Assembly (NCBI GenBank): GCA_024698325.1
Contig: JAILRG010000075.1
Coordinates: 1 to 38,715 of the forward strand
Direction: 5' to 3'
Source of the DNA: Treponema sp.
Lineage (GTDB): Bacteria; Spirochaetota; Spirochaetia; Treponematales; Treponemataceae
DNA length: 38,715 nt
A program made the translations under genes and the position numbers. Positions within the stretch are counted from its first letter, which is position 1. The number at the start of each line of letters is the position of its first letter. The notes under the pieces were generated by a model, which ran no database searches, was not told the DNA's origin, and saw nothing but the letters and a program-made list of their open reading frames with translations. Of the stretch, positions 1 through 7,734 are shown piece after piece.

Positions 1-26
1 CGCTGGTATCCCCTTAAAAATGATAT

Positions 27-60
27 AAAAAAAGCGATTCAGATTGCTCTAAATCGCTTT
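27..60 (-). terminator. Rho-independent terminator of the tRNA operon
   Basis: A 9-bp perfect stem (31-39 with 52-60, AAAGCGATT/AATCGCTTT) and a 12-nt loop lie just after tRNA-Gly. On the minus strand the stem is followed by seven T residues (27-33 region). It closes the five-tRNA transcript. Confidence 0.85.
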
Positions 61-68
61 TGGTTTAG

Positions 69-140
69 AGCGGGAAACGGGAGTTGGACCCGCGACATCC
101 ACCTTGGCAAGGTGGCGCTCTACCACTGAGCTATTCCCGC
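69..140 (-). tRNA. tRNA-Gly (anticodon GCC)
   Basis: The minus strand folds into a full cloverleaf with a 7-bp acceptor stem (GCGGGAA/TTCCCGC), the D-loop AGCTCAGTGG, a TTGCCAA anticodon loop and a GGTCCAACTCC T-arm. The anticodon is GCC. The 3' CCA is not encoded. It is the last gene of the tRNA operon, directly before the terminator. The T-loop has TCCAACT rather than the usual TTCRANT, a mild variation. Confidence 0.93.
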
Positions 141-170
141 AAAATTTTTCTCTAATCCCCGAAGAAGGAA

Positions 171-250
171 TGCGAGAGGAGGGATTTGAACCCTCACGCC
201 GAAGCACTAGATCCTAAGTCTAGCGTGTATGCCAGTTTCACCACTCTCGC
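171..250 (-). tRNA. tRNA-Leu (anticodon TAG)
   Basis: This is a class II tRNA with a long variable arm (about 80 nt). The acceptor is GCGAGAG/CTCTCGC, the anticodon stem CTAGA/TCTAG closes a CTTAGGA loop, so the anticodon is TAG, and the T-arm holds GGTTCAAATCC. The discriminator base is A and CCA is not encoded. It is the fourth gene of the operon. Confidence 0.93.
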
Positions 251-290
251 GAAGTGTGCTGCATTCAGCGTGAAACGTCCTTCCGTTTCT

Positions 291-363
291 TGAGCGACCG
301 GGGGATCGAACCCCGGACCCACAGATTAAGAGTCTGTTGCTCTACCAGCTGAGCTAGTCGCCC
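291..363 (-). tRNA. tRNA-Lys (anticodon CTT)
   Basis: Complete cloverleaf on the minus strand: acceptor GGGCGAC/GTCGCTC with one G-U pair, D-arm AGCTCAGCTGGTAGAGC, anticodon loop CTCTTAA giving CTT, and T-loop GGTTCGATCCC. CCA is not encoded. It is the third gene of the operon. Confidence 0.93.
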
Positions 364-412
364 ATATTTTGCAACATATGTTGCCACAACTTTCGCTGTT
401 ATCAATTACTTC

Positions 413-486
413 TGCGTCCGACACGGCTCGAACGTGCAACCTACGGATTCGAAGTCCGTTGCTCTATCCAGTTGAGCTACGAACGC
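413..486 (-). tRNA. tRNA-Arg (anticodon TCG)
   Basis: Cloverleaf on the minus strand with acceptor GCGTTCG/CGGACGC (one T-G pair), D-arm AGCTCAACTGGATAGAGC, anticodon loop CTTCGAA giving TCG, and T-loop CGTTCGAGCCG. CCA is not encoded. It is the second gene of the operon. Confidence 0.92.
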
Positions 487-531
487 ATGTTACGTCTCTG
501 CGTAGGTTACAGCGTTGGTCCGCTGCGGAAG

Positions 532-604
532 GGTGTCTGGTGGGTTTCGAACCCACGACAGCCAGATCCACAATCTGGAACTCTACCGCTGAGCTACAGA
601 CACC
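532..604 (-). tRNA. tRNA-His (anticodon GTG)
   Basis: Cloverleaf on the minus strand: acceptor GTGTCTG/CAGACAC, anticodon loop TTGTGGA giving GTG, T-loop GGTTCGAAACC. Histidine identity is supported by the encoded extra G at -1 (position 604) opposite discriminator C (532), both typical of bacterial tRNA-His. It is the first gene of the operon, about 20 nt from the promoter. Confidence 0.93.
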
Positions 605-621
605 ATGTAACTGACTGTTGT

Positions 622-651
622 AATATACCCAAAAGCCGTTATTTTTGTCAA
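622..651 (-). promoter_or_regulatory. Sigma-70 promoter of the tRNA operon
   Basis: On the minus strand a perfect -35 TTGACA (646-651) and a -10 TATATT (622-627) are separated by 18 bp, with tRNA-His starting about 18 nt downstream. This is one of the strongest promoters in the window, as expected for a stable RNA operon. Confidence 0.85.
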
Positions 652-696
652 TACACAAAAAAAGAAAAAATGAAAAAAAATACATATTTTTTTGTC

Positions 697-723
697 TAAA
701 GCGTTTTTTCTATAATCCGATAA
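697..723 (+). promoter_or_regulatory. Sigma-28 (FliA-type) promoter of flgN-flgK-flgL-fliW-csrA
   Basis: TAAA at 697-700 is followed by exactly 15 bp and then TCCGATAA at 716-723. The known flagellar sigma-28 consensus is TAAA-N15-GCCGATAA, so only one base of the -10 element differs. It sits about 55 bp upstream of flgN at the head of a late flagellar operon. A TATAAT at 711-716 overlaps it but has no matching -35, so sigma-70 use is less likely. Confidence 0.75.
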
Positions 724-777
724 TGAAATGAGGTTCAATCTGCATGTATCAGGCTGGCCTTGATGAGGATTTTCAAT

Positions 778-1233
778 ATGACGAAAACGAAAGCAACAGT
801 TGAAGAAAAACAGCAGCTCATTGCGGTAATGCAGCAGGAGAATGCGCTTTTAGATACAATACTCGCTCAGCAGAGCGTACTGCATACGTGCGTAACAAAA
901 CGGGATTGGGCAGGTCTTGAAGGCGCCATGTCAAATTTACAGGCTTTGAGCGATACATTCAGCGAACTCGAGACAAGGCGTTGCGCACTGTGCGAAACGT
1001 GCAATCCGGCAGGCGAAAGCGATGTCGCTCCGGTGTTGCAGGAAGTGCGTGGAAAGCTTCTTAAATCAAAAGTAGAAAATACAGCATTAAATGAATATAT
1101 CAGAACTACCCGCCGTTTCTTGCAGGGGGTTTTTGACTCTGTGGTGCCCCAGCGGCGAAATAAGCTTTATTCAAGATCCGGTACTATAGTAAATCCGGAA
1201 ATGAGCAGCATTGTTTTGAATCAGGTAATTTAA
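778..1233 (+). CDS. flgN: FlgN-like flagellar export chaperone
   Basis: A 151-residue helical, glutamine- and leucine-rich cytoplasmic protein directly upstream of flgK, the usual place for FlgN, the chaperone that holds the hook-filament junction proteins FlgK and FlgL for type III export. The N-terminal part (EEKQQLIAVMQQENALLDTI) and the following heptad-like helices are typical of the FlgN family; no catalytic motifs are expected. The ATG at 778 is chosen because GAGGA lies 8-9 nt upstream; an in-frame ATG at 763 and TTG at 760 are alternatives without a Shine-Dalgarno. It is the first gene of the sigma-28 operon, 20 bp ahead of flgK. The assignment rests on position and composition more than on sharp motifs. 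Confidence 0.72.
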   Translation: MTKTKATVEEKQQLIAVMQQENALLDTILAQQSVLHTCVTKRDWAGLEGAMSNLQALSDTFSELETRRCALCETCNPAGESDVAPVLQEVRGKLLKSKVENTALNEYIRTTRRFLQGVFDSVVPQRRNKLYSRSGTIVNPEMSSIVLNQVI

Positions 1234-1253
1234 GCAAAGTCGGAGGTTATTCT

Positions 1254-3122
1254 ATGGCAAACTCATTCGCAGGAATCGAACTTGGAAAGCGGAGCCTCAT
1301 GGCTCACAGTACGCAGATTACGACAGCCGGCCACAATATCTCTAATGCAGATACAGAAGGGTATACTCGTCAGCGTGTGCAGGTAAAGACTTTTGATCCT
1401 CTTTATCGCCCGGACTTAGAGCGCGCTGAAGTACCTGGACAGATAGGGCAGGGCTCAACCGTCGAGAGTATAACCCGTCTTCGCGATGAATTGTTAGATC
1501 AGCGCATCGTTGCTCAGGAAAGTCAGGAATCCTACTGGTCTACTCGAGAAAAATACTATGTGATGATTGAGCAGGTGTACAACGAGCCGAATGAGGTTTC
1601 CGTGCGCACTAACATGGACAAGTTCTGGAACAGCTGGCAGGATTTATCTACATATCCGGAAAGCAAAGCAGCCCGTCTGGCTGTTGTCACCCGTTCTGAA
1701 AGCCTTACTGCCTCTATTCAGCAGCGTTACAAGAGCCTTGCGGGCATTGGAGAGCTTTTGAATGGCGATATCGAAGCGACCGTAAAGCAGGTAAATGAAT
1801 ATTCTAAACAGATTGCGGCCTTGAACGGTGAGATTGTGCGTTCTAAGGCAATGGGTGACAATCCGAACGATTTGATGGACAGGCGTGATCTTCTGGTAGA
1901 TAAGCTTTCTTCCCTTGCGAACATTACGACTGACCGCCGTGATTCAGATGAATTTATGGTGCATATTGACGGCCAGGTTCTGGTGCAGGGCGAAAAAGCC
2001 CGAACCTTTGACGTCGTTGCTACAACGGATAATAACGGCTACAGCAAGGTTGTCTGGAGCGATACTTCAAACGATGCGCATTTTACCGGCGGCCAGCTCG
2101 GGGCATTGATAGAACTGCGCGACGATGATATCCGGCAGGAGATTCAGTCATTGAATACGATGACGATGAATTTTGTCGACCTGGTTAATGATGTTCACCG
2201 TGCTGGTATTGGTGCAAACAACGTAAAGGGGCTGGATTTCTTTACTCAGCATCCGTTTGTAACCGACATCAACGGTAACTACGACAGAAACGGTGATGGA
2301 GTCGCCGATACGTCATACGTCTTCCGTTTTACCGGCACGCATGCCTTGAATCCGCAGGATAAGGTCGGCCTTTCCGGTACCATGACGTTAAGCGGTAAGA
2401 GCGGTACGGTGAATGTTCCCTACTACGCGACAGATACGATTTCCGATGTGGTAAACCGCATCAATGATTCTGACGGCGAGGTCAAAGCTTACCTTGACCG
2501 TAACAATCACCTTGTGCTGAAAGCAACGACTGCGCAGAACATGGAAGATCCGGATTTTGTAATCCGCCATGTGGAAGATTCCGGCCTGTTCCTTGCAGGA
2601 TATACAGGAATCCTTCGTGGAAGTGGAGCTGAAAATGCCTATGATTTTGCCCAGGCTGATGCGGTAAACGCACTTTCTGCTTCTTTCTCGGTGGCACCCG
2701 TCCTGAATCCTTCTGCCTATGTCGCTGTCAATGAGGTGATTGCAGGCGACGTGCTTTCTGTGGCTACAGGCTTCCCGACAAAAGGAGGATTAGCCATGAG
2801 CGGTGATGGAAGAGCCGCCGTGGAGATTGCTTCTATCCGCAACAATGCCGTTATGATTGGAAAGGACCGCTCATTTGATGAATATTTTGCTAACAGCGTA
2901 ACGAATGTCGGCTTAAAAGGCGAGCAGGCAGAGACGAACATGCTGAGTCAGAATGCCATTATGAACGATCTGCGCGATCTGCGCGACAGCATCAGCGGTG
3001 TAAACATTGATGAGGAGCTTGCGGATATTATTAAGTTCCAGCATGGCTACAACGCGGCAGCCAAGTTTGTGACGGTTATCGACGAGATGCTTGATACGGT
3101 AATTAATCGTCTTGGCGTCTAA
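1254..3122 (+). CDS. flgK: Flagellar hook-associated protein 1 (FlgK)
   Basis: A 622-residue hook-filament junction protein. The N-terminus (residues 1-45) has the rod/hook/HAP signature, with THSTQITTAGHNISNADTEG-like spacing and TRQRV. The C-terminus (about 580-622) has the second conserved helix (VNIDEELADIIKFQHGYNAA, then VTVIDEMLDTVINRLGV) that pairs with the N-terminal helix in the D0 domain. The middle is the variable D2/D3 region; a stretch around residue 345 (DINGNYDRNGDGVADTS) resembles a calcium-binding loop. GGAGG stands 8 nt before the ATG. Length matches spirochete FlgK. It acts outside the rod in the periplasmic flagellum and is exported by the flagellar type III system. Confidence 0.95.
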   Translation: MANSFAGIELGKRSLMAHSTQITTAGHNISNADTEGYTRQRVQVKTFDPLYRPDLERAEVPGQIGQGSTVESITRLRDELLDQRIVAQESQESYWSTREKYYVMIEQVYNEPNEVSVRTNMDKFWNSWQDLSTYPESKAARLAVVTRSESLTASIQQRYKSLAGIGELLNGDIEATVKQVNEYSKQIAALNGEIVRSKAMGDNPNDLMDRRDLLVDKLSSLANITTDRRDSDEFMVHIDGQVLVQGEKARTFDVVATTDNNGYSKVVWSDTSNDAHFTGGQLGALIELRDDDIRQEIQSLNTMTMNFVDLVNDVHRAGIGANNVKGLDFFTQHPFVTDINGNYDRNGDGVADTSYVFRFTGTHALNPQDKVGLSGTMTLSGKSGTVNVPYYATDTISDVVNRINDSDGEVKAYLDRNNHLVLKATTAQNMEDPDFVIRHVEDSGLFLAGYTGILRGSGAENAYDFAQADAVNALSASFSVAPVLNPSAYVAVNEVIAGDVLSVATGFPTKGGLAMSGDGRAAVEIASIRNNAVMIGKDRSFDEYFANSVTNVGLKGEQAETNMLSQNAIMNDLRDLRDSISGVNIDEELADIIKFQHGYNAAAKFVTVIDEMLDTVINRLGV

Positions 3123-3156
3123 GCGTCAGAAACCTATAGCCTTGTCAATTTTTGAT

Positions 3157-3186
3157 GAATCGGTTTTGCATGCGTAAAGCCGATTC
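3157..3186 (+). other. Intercistronic hairpin between flgK and flgL
   Basis: GAATCGG (3157-3163) pairs with CCGATTC (3180-3186), and further T-A pairs extend the stem to about 11 bp. No T-tract follows, so it is unlikely to terminate transcription. It occupies much of the 100-bp gap between two genes that are otherwise in one operon. A role in mRNA processing or stability is possible but is inference. Confidence 0.5.
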
Positions 3187-3225
3187 GGTACGCCATCCGT
3201 GGCGCAGCTTTATGGGAGAAAATGT

Positions 3226-4470
3226 ATGCGCAGAATATCCAGCCAGATGAATAACAACAATACGCAGTATAACTTGCGTTTACAGGAAAGCCGCAGGAAT
3301 AAGATTTCCAATCAGATTGGCACACAGCAGCGTATAACCGCCCTGCGCGATGATCCTATTGCGGCCGGTCACCTGGTTAAGTATCAGTCTTATCTGAATC
3401 GGGTAGACAATTTCGAAAAGAATGCGCAGGTGCTTACCGATCAGTTTGCCTATCGTGAAGGCTATATGACCAACAGCATTGAAGTGTTGCAGCGCGTACG
3501 GGAGCTTGCCATTACCGGTGCCAACGGTATTTACACCAAGGAAGACTACTCGAATATGGCAACGGAAGTAAACGAGCTGTTAGGTGAGCTTATTCAGAAT
3601 GCCAATGCGGTTGGCCCCGACGGAACGTCAATTTTTGCAGGGACAAATACTACGGCCCGTGCCTTTGACATTGAGATGGGAGCAGTTCCCGGTTCTTCAA
3701 TTCCGCTTATTCAGGCCGTGCGGTATAACGGTACTATTGACGTGAATAGAGTTGAGATTGACGAAAACCAGTATATTACGGTTGATAATGCCGGAAACCG
3801 CACGTTCTGGGGAGAATGCCAGAGCCTGTTCGGCGGCCGGGACGCGACAAACTGGGTAGTGCAGGATGATGCCATCATCGGCGTGGACGGTCAGCGCATT
3901 TTCCTTGAAGCCGGCGACAATATTTATGCGCTTGTATCTAAGATCAACGCAAGCGGCGCTGCGGTAAAGGCCAGCATAGACCCGGTCTCCCACGGCCTGA
4001 ATCTTATTACGACGGATGCCCGCCAGCTGTGGCTTGAAGATGTTTCTGGCTCTGCCTTACATGATCTGGGAATTATTAAGGACAGCACGCAGAAGCCGCC
4101 GTATAATCTGGGCGATAGTGTACGCGTTTCAGGCGGCTCTCTGTTTGATACCGTTATTGCACTGCGCAACGCCATGCTTGAGGGAGACAGCGAAGCTATC
4201 GGCGGCCGTGTGCTGATGAGCCTTGACAGCGGCATCAGTACGCTTACAGCCCGCGTTGCAAAAAGCGGCTCTGAGTACGAGCGCGTACAGAACGACATCC
4301 TGCGGAATTCTGCCACCGCCCTTAATGTTACCGGTCAGATAAGCCGCGAAGGCGACCTGGACATTACGCAGGCTATAACCGATGAAAAAATGCTTGAATA
4401 CACGCAGCAGGCAACGCTCAGCAATGCCGGCAAGATGTATTCATCAACCCTGTTAAATTACATGCGCTGA
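3226..4470 (+). CDS. flgL: Flagellar hook-associated protein 3 (FlgL)
   Basis: A 414-residue flagellin-like junction protein that sits between FlgK and the filament. The N-terminus (MRRISSQMNNNNTQYNLRLQ, then LRDDPIAAGHLVKYQ) and the helix REGYMTNSIEVLQRVRELAI match the D0/D1 domain of FlgL; the C-terminus (QQATLSNAGKMYSSTLLNYM) is the matching D0 helix. The start at 3226 is preferred because GGGAGA lies 6 nt upstream and MRRIS is the family's usual beginning; the reading frame is open back to 3199 but without a ribosome site. It is longer than enterobacterial FlgL (about 317) because of an inserted outer domain at roughly residues 135-310. Cotranscribed with flgK. Confidence 0.94.
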   Translation: MRRISSQMNNNNTQYNLRLQESRRNKISNQIGTQQRITALRDDPIAAGHLVKYQSYLNRVDNFEKNAQVLTDQFAYREGYMTNSIEVLQRVRELAITGANGIYTKEDYSNMATEVNELLGELIQNANAVGPDGTSIFAGTNTTARAFDIEMGAVPGSSIPLIQAVRYNGTIDVNRVEIDENQYITVDNAGNRTFWGECQSLFGGRDATNWVVQDDAIIGVDGQRIFLEAGDNIYALVSKINASGAAVKASIDPVSHGLNLITTDARQLWLEDVSGSALHDLGIIKDSTQKPPYNLGDSVRVSGGSLFDTVIALRNAMLEGDSEAIGGRVLMSLDSGISTLTARVAKSGSEYERVQNDILRNSATALNVTGQISREGDLDITQAITDEKMLEYTQQATLSNAGKMYSSTLLNYMR

Positions 4471-4498
4471 CCCCTGGCGCTGATAAGGAGCTTATACC

Positions 4499-4939
4499 AT
4501 GGAAGTACAGACTAAGACTCGTGGAACGGTGAATGTGGATGAAGAGCATATTCTGACTTTTCCGAACGGGCTTTTTGGTTTTGAAGAATACCACCGCTAT
4601 GCGCTTATCGAAGCTGAATATGAGCCGTTTTTCTGGCTGCAATCACTTGATGAGCGTGAGTTGGCATTTATCCTTGTAGATCCGTTTCTGATTGCAAAGG
4701 ATTATGAGCTGGATGTTGATGATAGGACGCTTGCGGAAATTGAACTTGATACACCGCAGGATGTTGTCGTCTTTGTTATTGTAACAGTGCCTGCAAGCGG
4801 CGGCCCGGTTACTGCGAACCTGCAGGGACCGCTGGTTATCAACCGGAAAAATAAACAGGCTCTGCAGGTTATCCTTGCCGATTCTCACTGGACGACAAAG
4901 CATAATATCCTCAAGGCGCTAAAAGAGGGGAAGAAATAA
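4499..4939 (+). CDS. fliW: Flagellar assembly factor FliW
   Basis: A 146-residue cytoplasmic protein with the FliW signatures: [20 protein letters not shown] near residues 18-37, [19 protein letters not shown], and a C-terminal [20 protein letters not shown]. In Bacillus and Borrelia FliW binds both flagellin and CsrA; when flagellin is secreted, free FliW sequesters CsrA and relieves translational repression of flagellin. AAGGAG lies 9 nt before the ATG. The stop codon overlaps the csrA start by one base, so the two partners are translationally coupled. Two flagellin genes lie about 6 kb away on the other strand. Confidence 0.95.
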   Translation: MEVQTKTRGTVNVDEEHILTFPNGLFGFEEYHRYALIEAEYEPFFWLQSLDERELAFILVDPFLIAKDYELDVDDRTLAEIELDTPQDVVVFVIVTVPASGGPVTANLQGPLVINRKNKQALQVILADSHWTTKHNILKALKEGKK

Positions 4940-5160
4940 TGCTTATACTGTCTAGAAAAATCGATGAAAAGATAAAAATAGGCTCAGATATAACGCTGAC
5001 GATTATCGAAATCCACGGAGATCAGGTAAAAATCGGTGTTGAGGCGCCTAAGAATGTAAAGGTGTTCCGTCAGGAAGTGTTTAACGCCATCCAGACCCAG
5101 AATAAGGAAGCTGCAGCAGGCTCTGTAGCCCTGGATGCGCTATCAAAGCTGCTGAGCTAG
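4939..5160 (+). CDS. csrA: Carbon storage regulator CsrA (RsmA)
   Basis: A 73-residue RNA-binding protein. [15 protein letters not shown] at the N-terminus and [20 protein letters not shown] are the family core; the RNA-contacting arginine is kept (VFRQEV, where most relatives have VHREEV). The tail after residue 57 is slightly longer than in E. coli CsrA (61 residues). The ATG overlaps the fliW stop (TAATG) and GGGGAAG upstream serves as ribosome site. It is expected to bind GGA-containing hairpins in flagellin leader RNA; such hairpins are present at 13008-13050. It ends only 12 bp from the convergent tsaB stop. Confidence 0.95.
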   Translation: MLILSRKIDEKIKIGSDITLTIIEIHGDQVKIGVEAPKNVKVFRQEVFNAIQTQNKEAAAGSVALDALSKLLS

Positions 5161-5172
5161 CGGCAGGTTAGG

Positions 5173-5850
5173 CTATTTGCCACGTTCCAGTGCAAGCTCG
5201 GCCTCGCTTTTTCGAAGATATGCCGGTCCTTCATATTCTTGGAGAGCCGGCAATTTTTTTGCAATCTGCTCTTCTGCAAGCGTAAAGAGAACGCCGGTTG
5301 CGGGAATTGGTGCCGCAGGTGTAACAGCTGCAATACTGTTGTTTTTCTCCTGCAGGGCTTTTGCAAAGACTGCTCCATCGGGGCCGGCCGTAATGACGGT
5401 CTCTCCGTCTGTCAGGCAGGCTAGCACTTGCTCAACTGTTGCATCCTGTGCTTCCATGAGTGTCTGCCCCTTCTGGTATACGGCTGCAAAAAACTGATCT
5501 TTCTTTGCGTCTATAATGCTGATTACTTTCTGCGGAAACTCTGCAAATGGAGCTGCATAGGCTTCAAGCGTGCCAACAGCATAAATGGGAATTGCATGGG
5601 CAAGGCTTATTGCTTTGAGCGCAGAAAAAGCCAGCCTGAGGCCTGTAAATGTACCGGGGCCTTTGCAGAGCGTCATATAGTCAAGTTCTGCAGCCTGTAA
5701 GCCTGCCTGGTCAAGCACATAATCTATTGCGGGTAAAATTTTTTCTGACTGCCGCATGCCTATGTCCAGCGACAGCGTTACGCTGTCGCTTCCATTTTTC
5801 GCTGCAATGGTCATGCAGGAAGCTGATGAATCTATTGCCAGTGCTTTCAT
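5173..5850 (-). CDS. tsaB: tRNA N6-threonylcarbamoyladenosine (t6A) synthesis protein TsaB
   Basis: A 225-residue M22-family pseudo-glycoprotease. It begins MKALAIDSSASCMTIAA and has the YMTLCKGPGTFTGLRLAFSA segment and AIPIYAVGTLEAYA, all typical of TsaB (YeaZ). TsaB bridges TsaD and TsaE in the complex that transfers threonylcarbamoyl to A37 of ANN-decoding tRNAs. The start at 5850 is chosen because the family begins MKALAIDSS and because this ATG overlaps the tsaE stop (ATGA, 4 bp), implying coupling. The frame is open further upstream inside tsaE, but that is an artefact. TsaC and TsaD must lie outside the window. Confidence 0.92.
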   Translation of the reverse strand: MKALAIDSSASCMTIAAKNGSDSVTLSLDIGMRQSEKILPAIDYVLDQAGLQAAELDYMTLCKGPGTFTGLRLAFSALKAISLAHAIPIYAVGTLEAYAAPFAEFPQKVISIIDAKKDQFFAAVYQKGQTLMEAQDATVEQVLACLTDGETVITAGPDGAVFAKALQEKNNSIAAVTPAAPIPATGVLFTLAEEQIAKKLPALQEYEGPAYLRKSEAELALERGK

Positions 5851-6278
5851 TGTATGTCTCCATGCTGCCAGTTTGTAATCGTAATCGTTCTTCCGCCATC
5901 TGCATTCGGTTCCAGATGCAGGATGATGGTGTTCTTCGGCAGCTCTTCCATGATTTTTTCGCTCCACTCGATAATGCAGACGCCTCTTCCGTAGAGCATA
6001 TCGTCTACACCGAGATTGATAAAGTCTTCTGCGCCTTCAAGTCTGTACACGTCCATGTGGTACAGTGGAAGCGTGCCTTCATATTCGGAAATAAGGCAGA
6101 ATGTAGGACTTGTAATGTCTTCTGTAATGCCGAGGGCTTTTGCAATTCCTTTCGTAATGGTTGTTTTTCCGGCTGCAAGCGTTCCCTGCATGGCGATTAT
6201 ATCACCAGGCTTCAAAAGCGCACCGATTTTTTCTCCCAAGGCAATGGTTTCTTCTGCAGAATGAGTAGTAAATGTCAT
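5847..6278 (-). CDS. tsaE: tRNA threonylcarbamoyladenosine biosynthesis ATPase TsaE
   Basis: A 143-residue P-loop ATPase. Residues 33-43 hold the Walker A motif (GTLAAGKTTIT), followed by GITEDITSPTFCLISEYEG, LYHMDVYRLEGAEDF and CIIEWSEKI, the canonical TsaE (YjeE) order. It powers the TsaBDE t6A cycle. Length is normal for the family. It overlaps tsaB by 4 bp. No strong Shine-Dalgarno is seen before the ATG, though AAGAAAT lies close by. It follows the 88-residue unknown gene by about 32 bp and probably shares its transcript. Confidence 0.94.
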   Translation of the reverse strand: MTFTTHSAEETIALGEKIGALLKPGDIIAMQGTLAAGKTTITKGIAKALGITEDITSPTFCLISEYEGTLPLYHMDVYRLEGAEDFINLGVDDMLYGRGVCIIEWSEKIMEELPKNTIILHLEPNADGGRTITITNWQHGDIQ

Positions 6279-6310
6279 GATTTCTTATGATGAACTAAAG
6301 GGCAGTAGTA

Positions 6311-6577
6311 TTACGGCAAGCCGCCCTGAGAGTCCAGTTCCTGTATATATTTTTTGATTGCTGTTGATACTGGCAGCAGCGGATAGTTTAGAAGATTGTT
6401 GGCATCAATGTCTACATCGATGGTTTTTGTACCTAAAGGACTTGTCTCGATGATAAATGAAATAGGTGCCTTTATCTGTTTTGAAAGCAAATCGAGAATA
6501 ACATCAGCTGTAAAAGTTCGTCTGTAATACAACCCGAACTCTTCGCGTCGGATTGATTGCAATTCAAGTACCTTCAT
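6311..6577 (-). CDS. Conserved small protein of unknown function (88 residues)
   Basis: I do not recognise a family. The protein is acidic-basic mixed, has no signal peptide or membrane segment, and looks like an alpha/beta cytoplasmic protein; the segment SFIIETSPLGTKTIDVDIDA is probably beta-stranded and the end PVSTAIKKYIQELD helical. It lies between the PilZ gene and tsaE. A promoter-like pair (TTGACG-N17-TATTCT) ends 8 nt before its ATG, so the mRNA may start almost at the start codon; AAGGAC touches the ATG and cannot work as a normal ribosome site. Real gene status is supported by placement, that promoter and the clean frame. Confidence 0.75.
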   Translation of the reverse strand: MKVLELQSIRREEFGLYYRRTFTADVILDLLSKQIKAPISFIIETSPLGTKTIDVDIDANNLLNYPLLPVSTAIKKYIQELDSQGGLP

Positions 6578-6585
6578 GTCCTTAA

Positions 6586-6614
6586 AGAATACCTTAATAA
6601 GTAGTGGCCGTCAA
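6586..6614 (-). promoter_or_regulatory. Sigma-70 promoter for the 88-residue gene, tsaE and tsaB
   Basis: Minus strand: -35 TTGACG (6609-6614), 17-bp spacer, -10 TATTCT (6586-6591). Eight bases separate the -10 from the ATG at 6577, so transcription would begin about 2 nt before the start codon. It separates the t6A genes from the flagellar genes upstream. Confidence 0.6.
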
Positions 6615-6630
6615 GTTAAACTTTTCCAAG

Positions 6631-7734
6631 TCATGAACTTAATTCCGGCAGCGTGTAATCACATACAAGCGCTTGGATTCTGTTTTCTACCGCACGTTCA
6701 ATTTTTACGAACCGAATATGCAAGATAAAAAGTCCGTCTAATCTTTTTGTCGTTCTGACAATAGAGCCTATGGCTACATCCTCATCCATCGCGTTCAGTT
6801 TTCCCCTGATAAAGATGAACTGTTCCGGCTTAATCGGCATGGTGGTTGTCACGCGGCAGCCGCCAGTGGATATATCCATAAGAATTCCCTTATGCATATT
6901 ATCGGACGCTTTATAGTCAACTTTTGTGTTTTTTTCACTATCAGCAGGCTTTACGGTGACCGAAGAGAACAGGCATGGCTGTTCAATGTCCTTTCGTTCG
7001 GTCTGGCGGCGCTGAAGGGGAGACAGCTTCTCTGAGTGCATGACAATCATCTGCGCAGTTCCGCTTTTATCAGTCTGATAGCGCACTGCTCTTGTTTCCA
7101 GCTGATAGGCATTTCCCGTCTTATGTATAAAAATCAGTGAGATTTTTGAAAGCTCTTTCGGTTTGTCGCCCCTCTCAATCATTGCTTGCGGCATTGCAAG
7201 AATCATGGAATCCGGCTGTTTTTCCAGAAGCGTAAGCCTGTAGTGTACGCCTTGGGAAGCCGTGTAGGTTAATTCCGTACCGACATCAATTTTTCGGGTC
7301 GTATTCATATTTTCAGTAGGTGTAAAGGAGTCTCGAATCTTTCCGCGCAGAGAAAACAGAAATGTCTTACCTTTTTCGTCGTCTGCCTGATCAAGAAGGG
7401 AAAATTCTTCCTTGTACAATGGCTCAAGGGTAATCGGGTCTTTCAAATAAAACCGGAGGTTTGGAACCGGGTGTTCTTTACAGATGGCCCAAAGCAAGTC
7501 CCGTTCTTCCCGTAAAAGACGCGCTGCTTTTGCAACTTCGTTTACTACGGTAAAAGTAGTCGGTTTATGTTTCTGCTTTTCCAGATATGCAGGCGATTTC
7601 TTGTATTCAGTGAGGACTTTTGTAATCAGATAGATTGCCAGCACTGATATAAAGAGAATCACTACGATGACGATGACTGCCAGTGGATTTAGAGCTGCTC
7701 GCGCGGCAAGGGGAGATCCGTTTGTTCCATTCAC
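6631..7734 (-). CDS. Membrane-anchored PilZ-domain protein (probable c-di-GMP receptor)
   Basis: A 367-residue protein with one N-terminal transmembrane segment (about residues 17-40, LAVIVIVVILFISVLAIYLI). The C-terminal PilZ domain carries the c-di-GMP signature: RQTER (243-247, the RxxxR motif) and DISTGG (287-292, the D/NxSxxG motif). The region 145-235 could be a YcgR-N-like beta domain. PilZ proteins of this layout act as flagellar brakes or switches, and this one sits downstream of fliD in a flagellar run. The start is GTG at 7734, whose GTGA overlaps the stop of the upstream gene; GGAGG stands about 7 nt upstream. Function as a motility regulator is inference from domain and context. 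Confidence 0.85.
   Translation of the reverse strand: MNGTNGSPLAARAALNPLAVIVIVVILFISVLAIYLITKVLTEYKKSPAYLEKQKHKPTTFTVVNEVAKAARLLREERDLLWAICKEHPVPNLRFYLKDPITLEPLYKEEFSLLDQADDEKGKTFLFSLRGKIRDSFTPTENMNTTRKIDVGTELTYTASQGVHYRLTLLEKQPDSMILAMPQAMIERGDKPKELSKISLIFIHKTGNAYQLETRAVRYQTDKSGTAQMIVMHSEKLSPLQRRQTERKDIEQPCLFSSVTVKPADSEKNTKVDYKASDNMHKGILMDISTGGCRVTTTMPIKPEQFIFIRGKLNAMDEDVAIGSIVRTTKRLDGLFILHIRFVKIERAVENRIQALVCDYTLPELSS

Noticed and set aside
369..699. Overlapping short ORFs of 73-81 residues across the tRNA-Arg and tRNA-His genes
   Set aside because: They lie on top of complete tRNA cloverleafs, have no ribosome sites and resemble translated tRNA.
5649..6290. A 213-residue plus-strand ORF opposite tsaB and tsaE
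   Set aside because: Both minus-strand genes have intact family motifs and coupled overlaps; the plus-strand frame is cysteine-rich and featureless.
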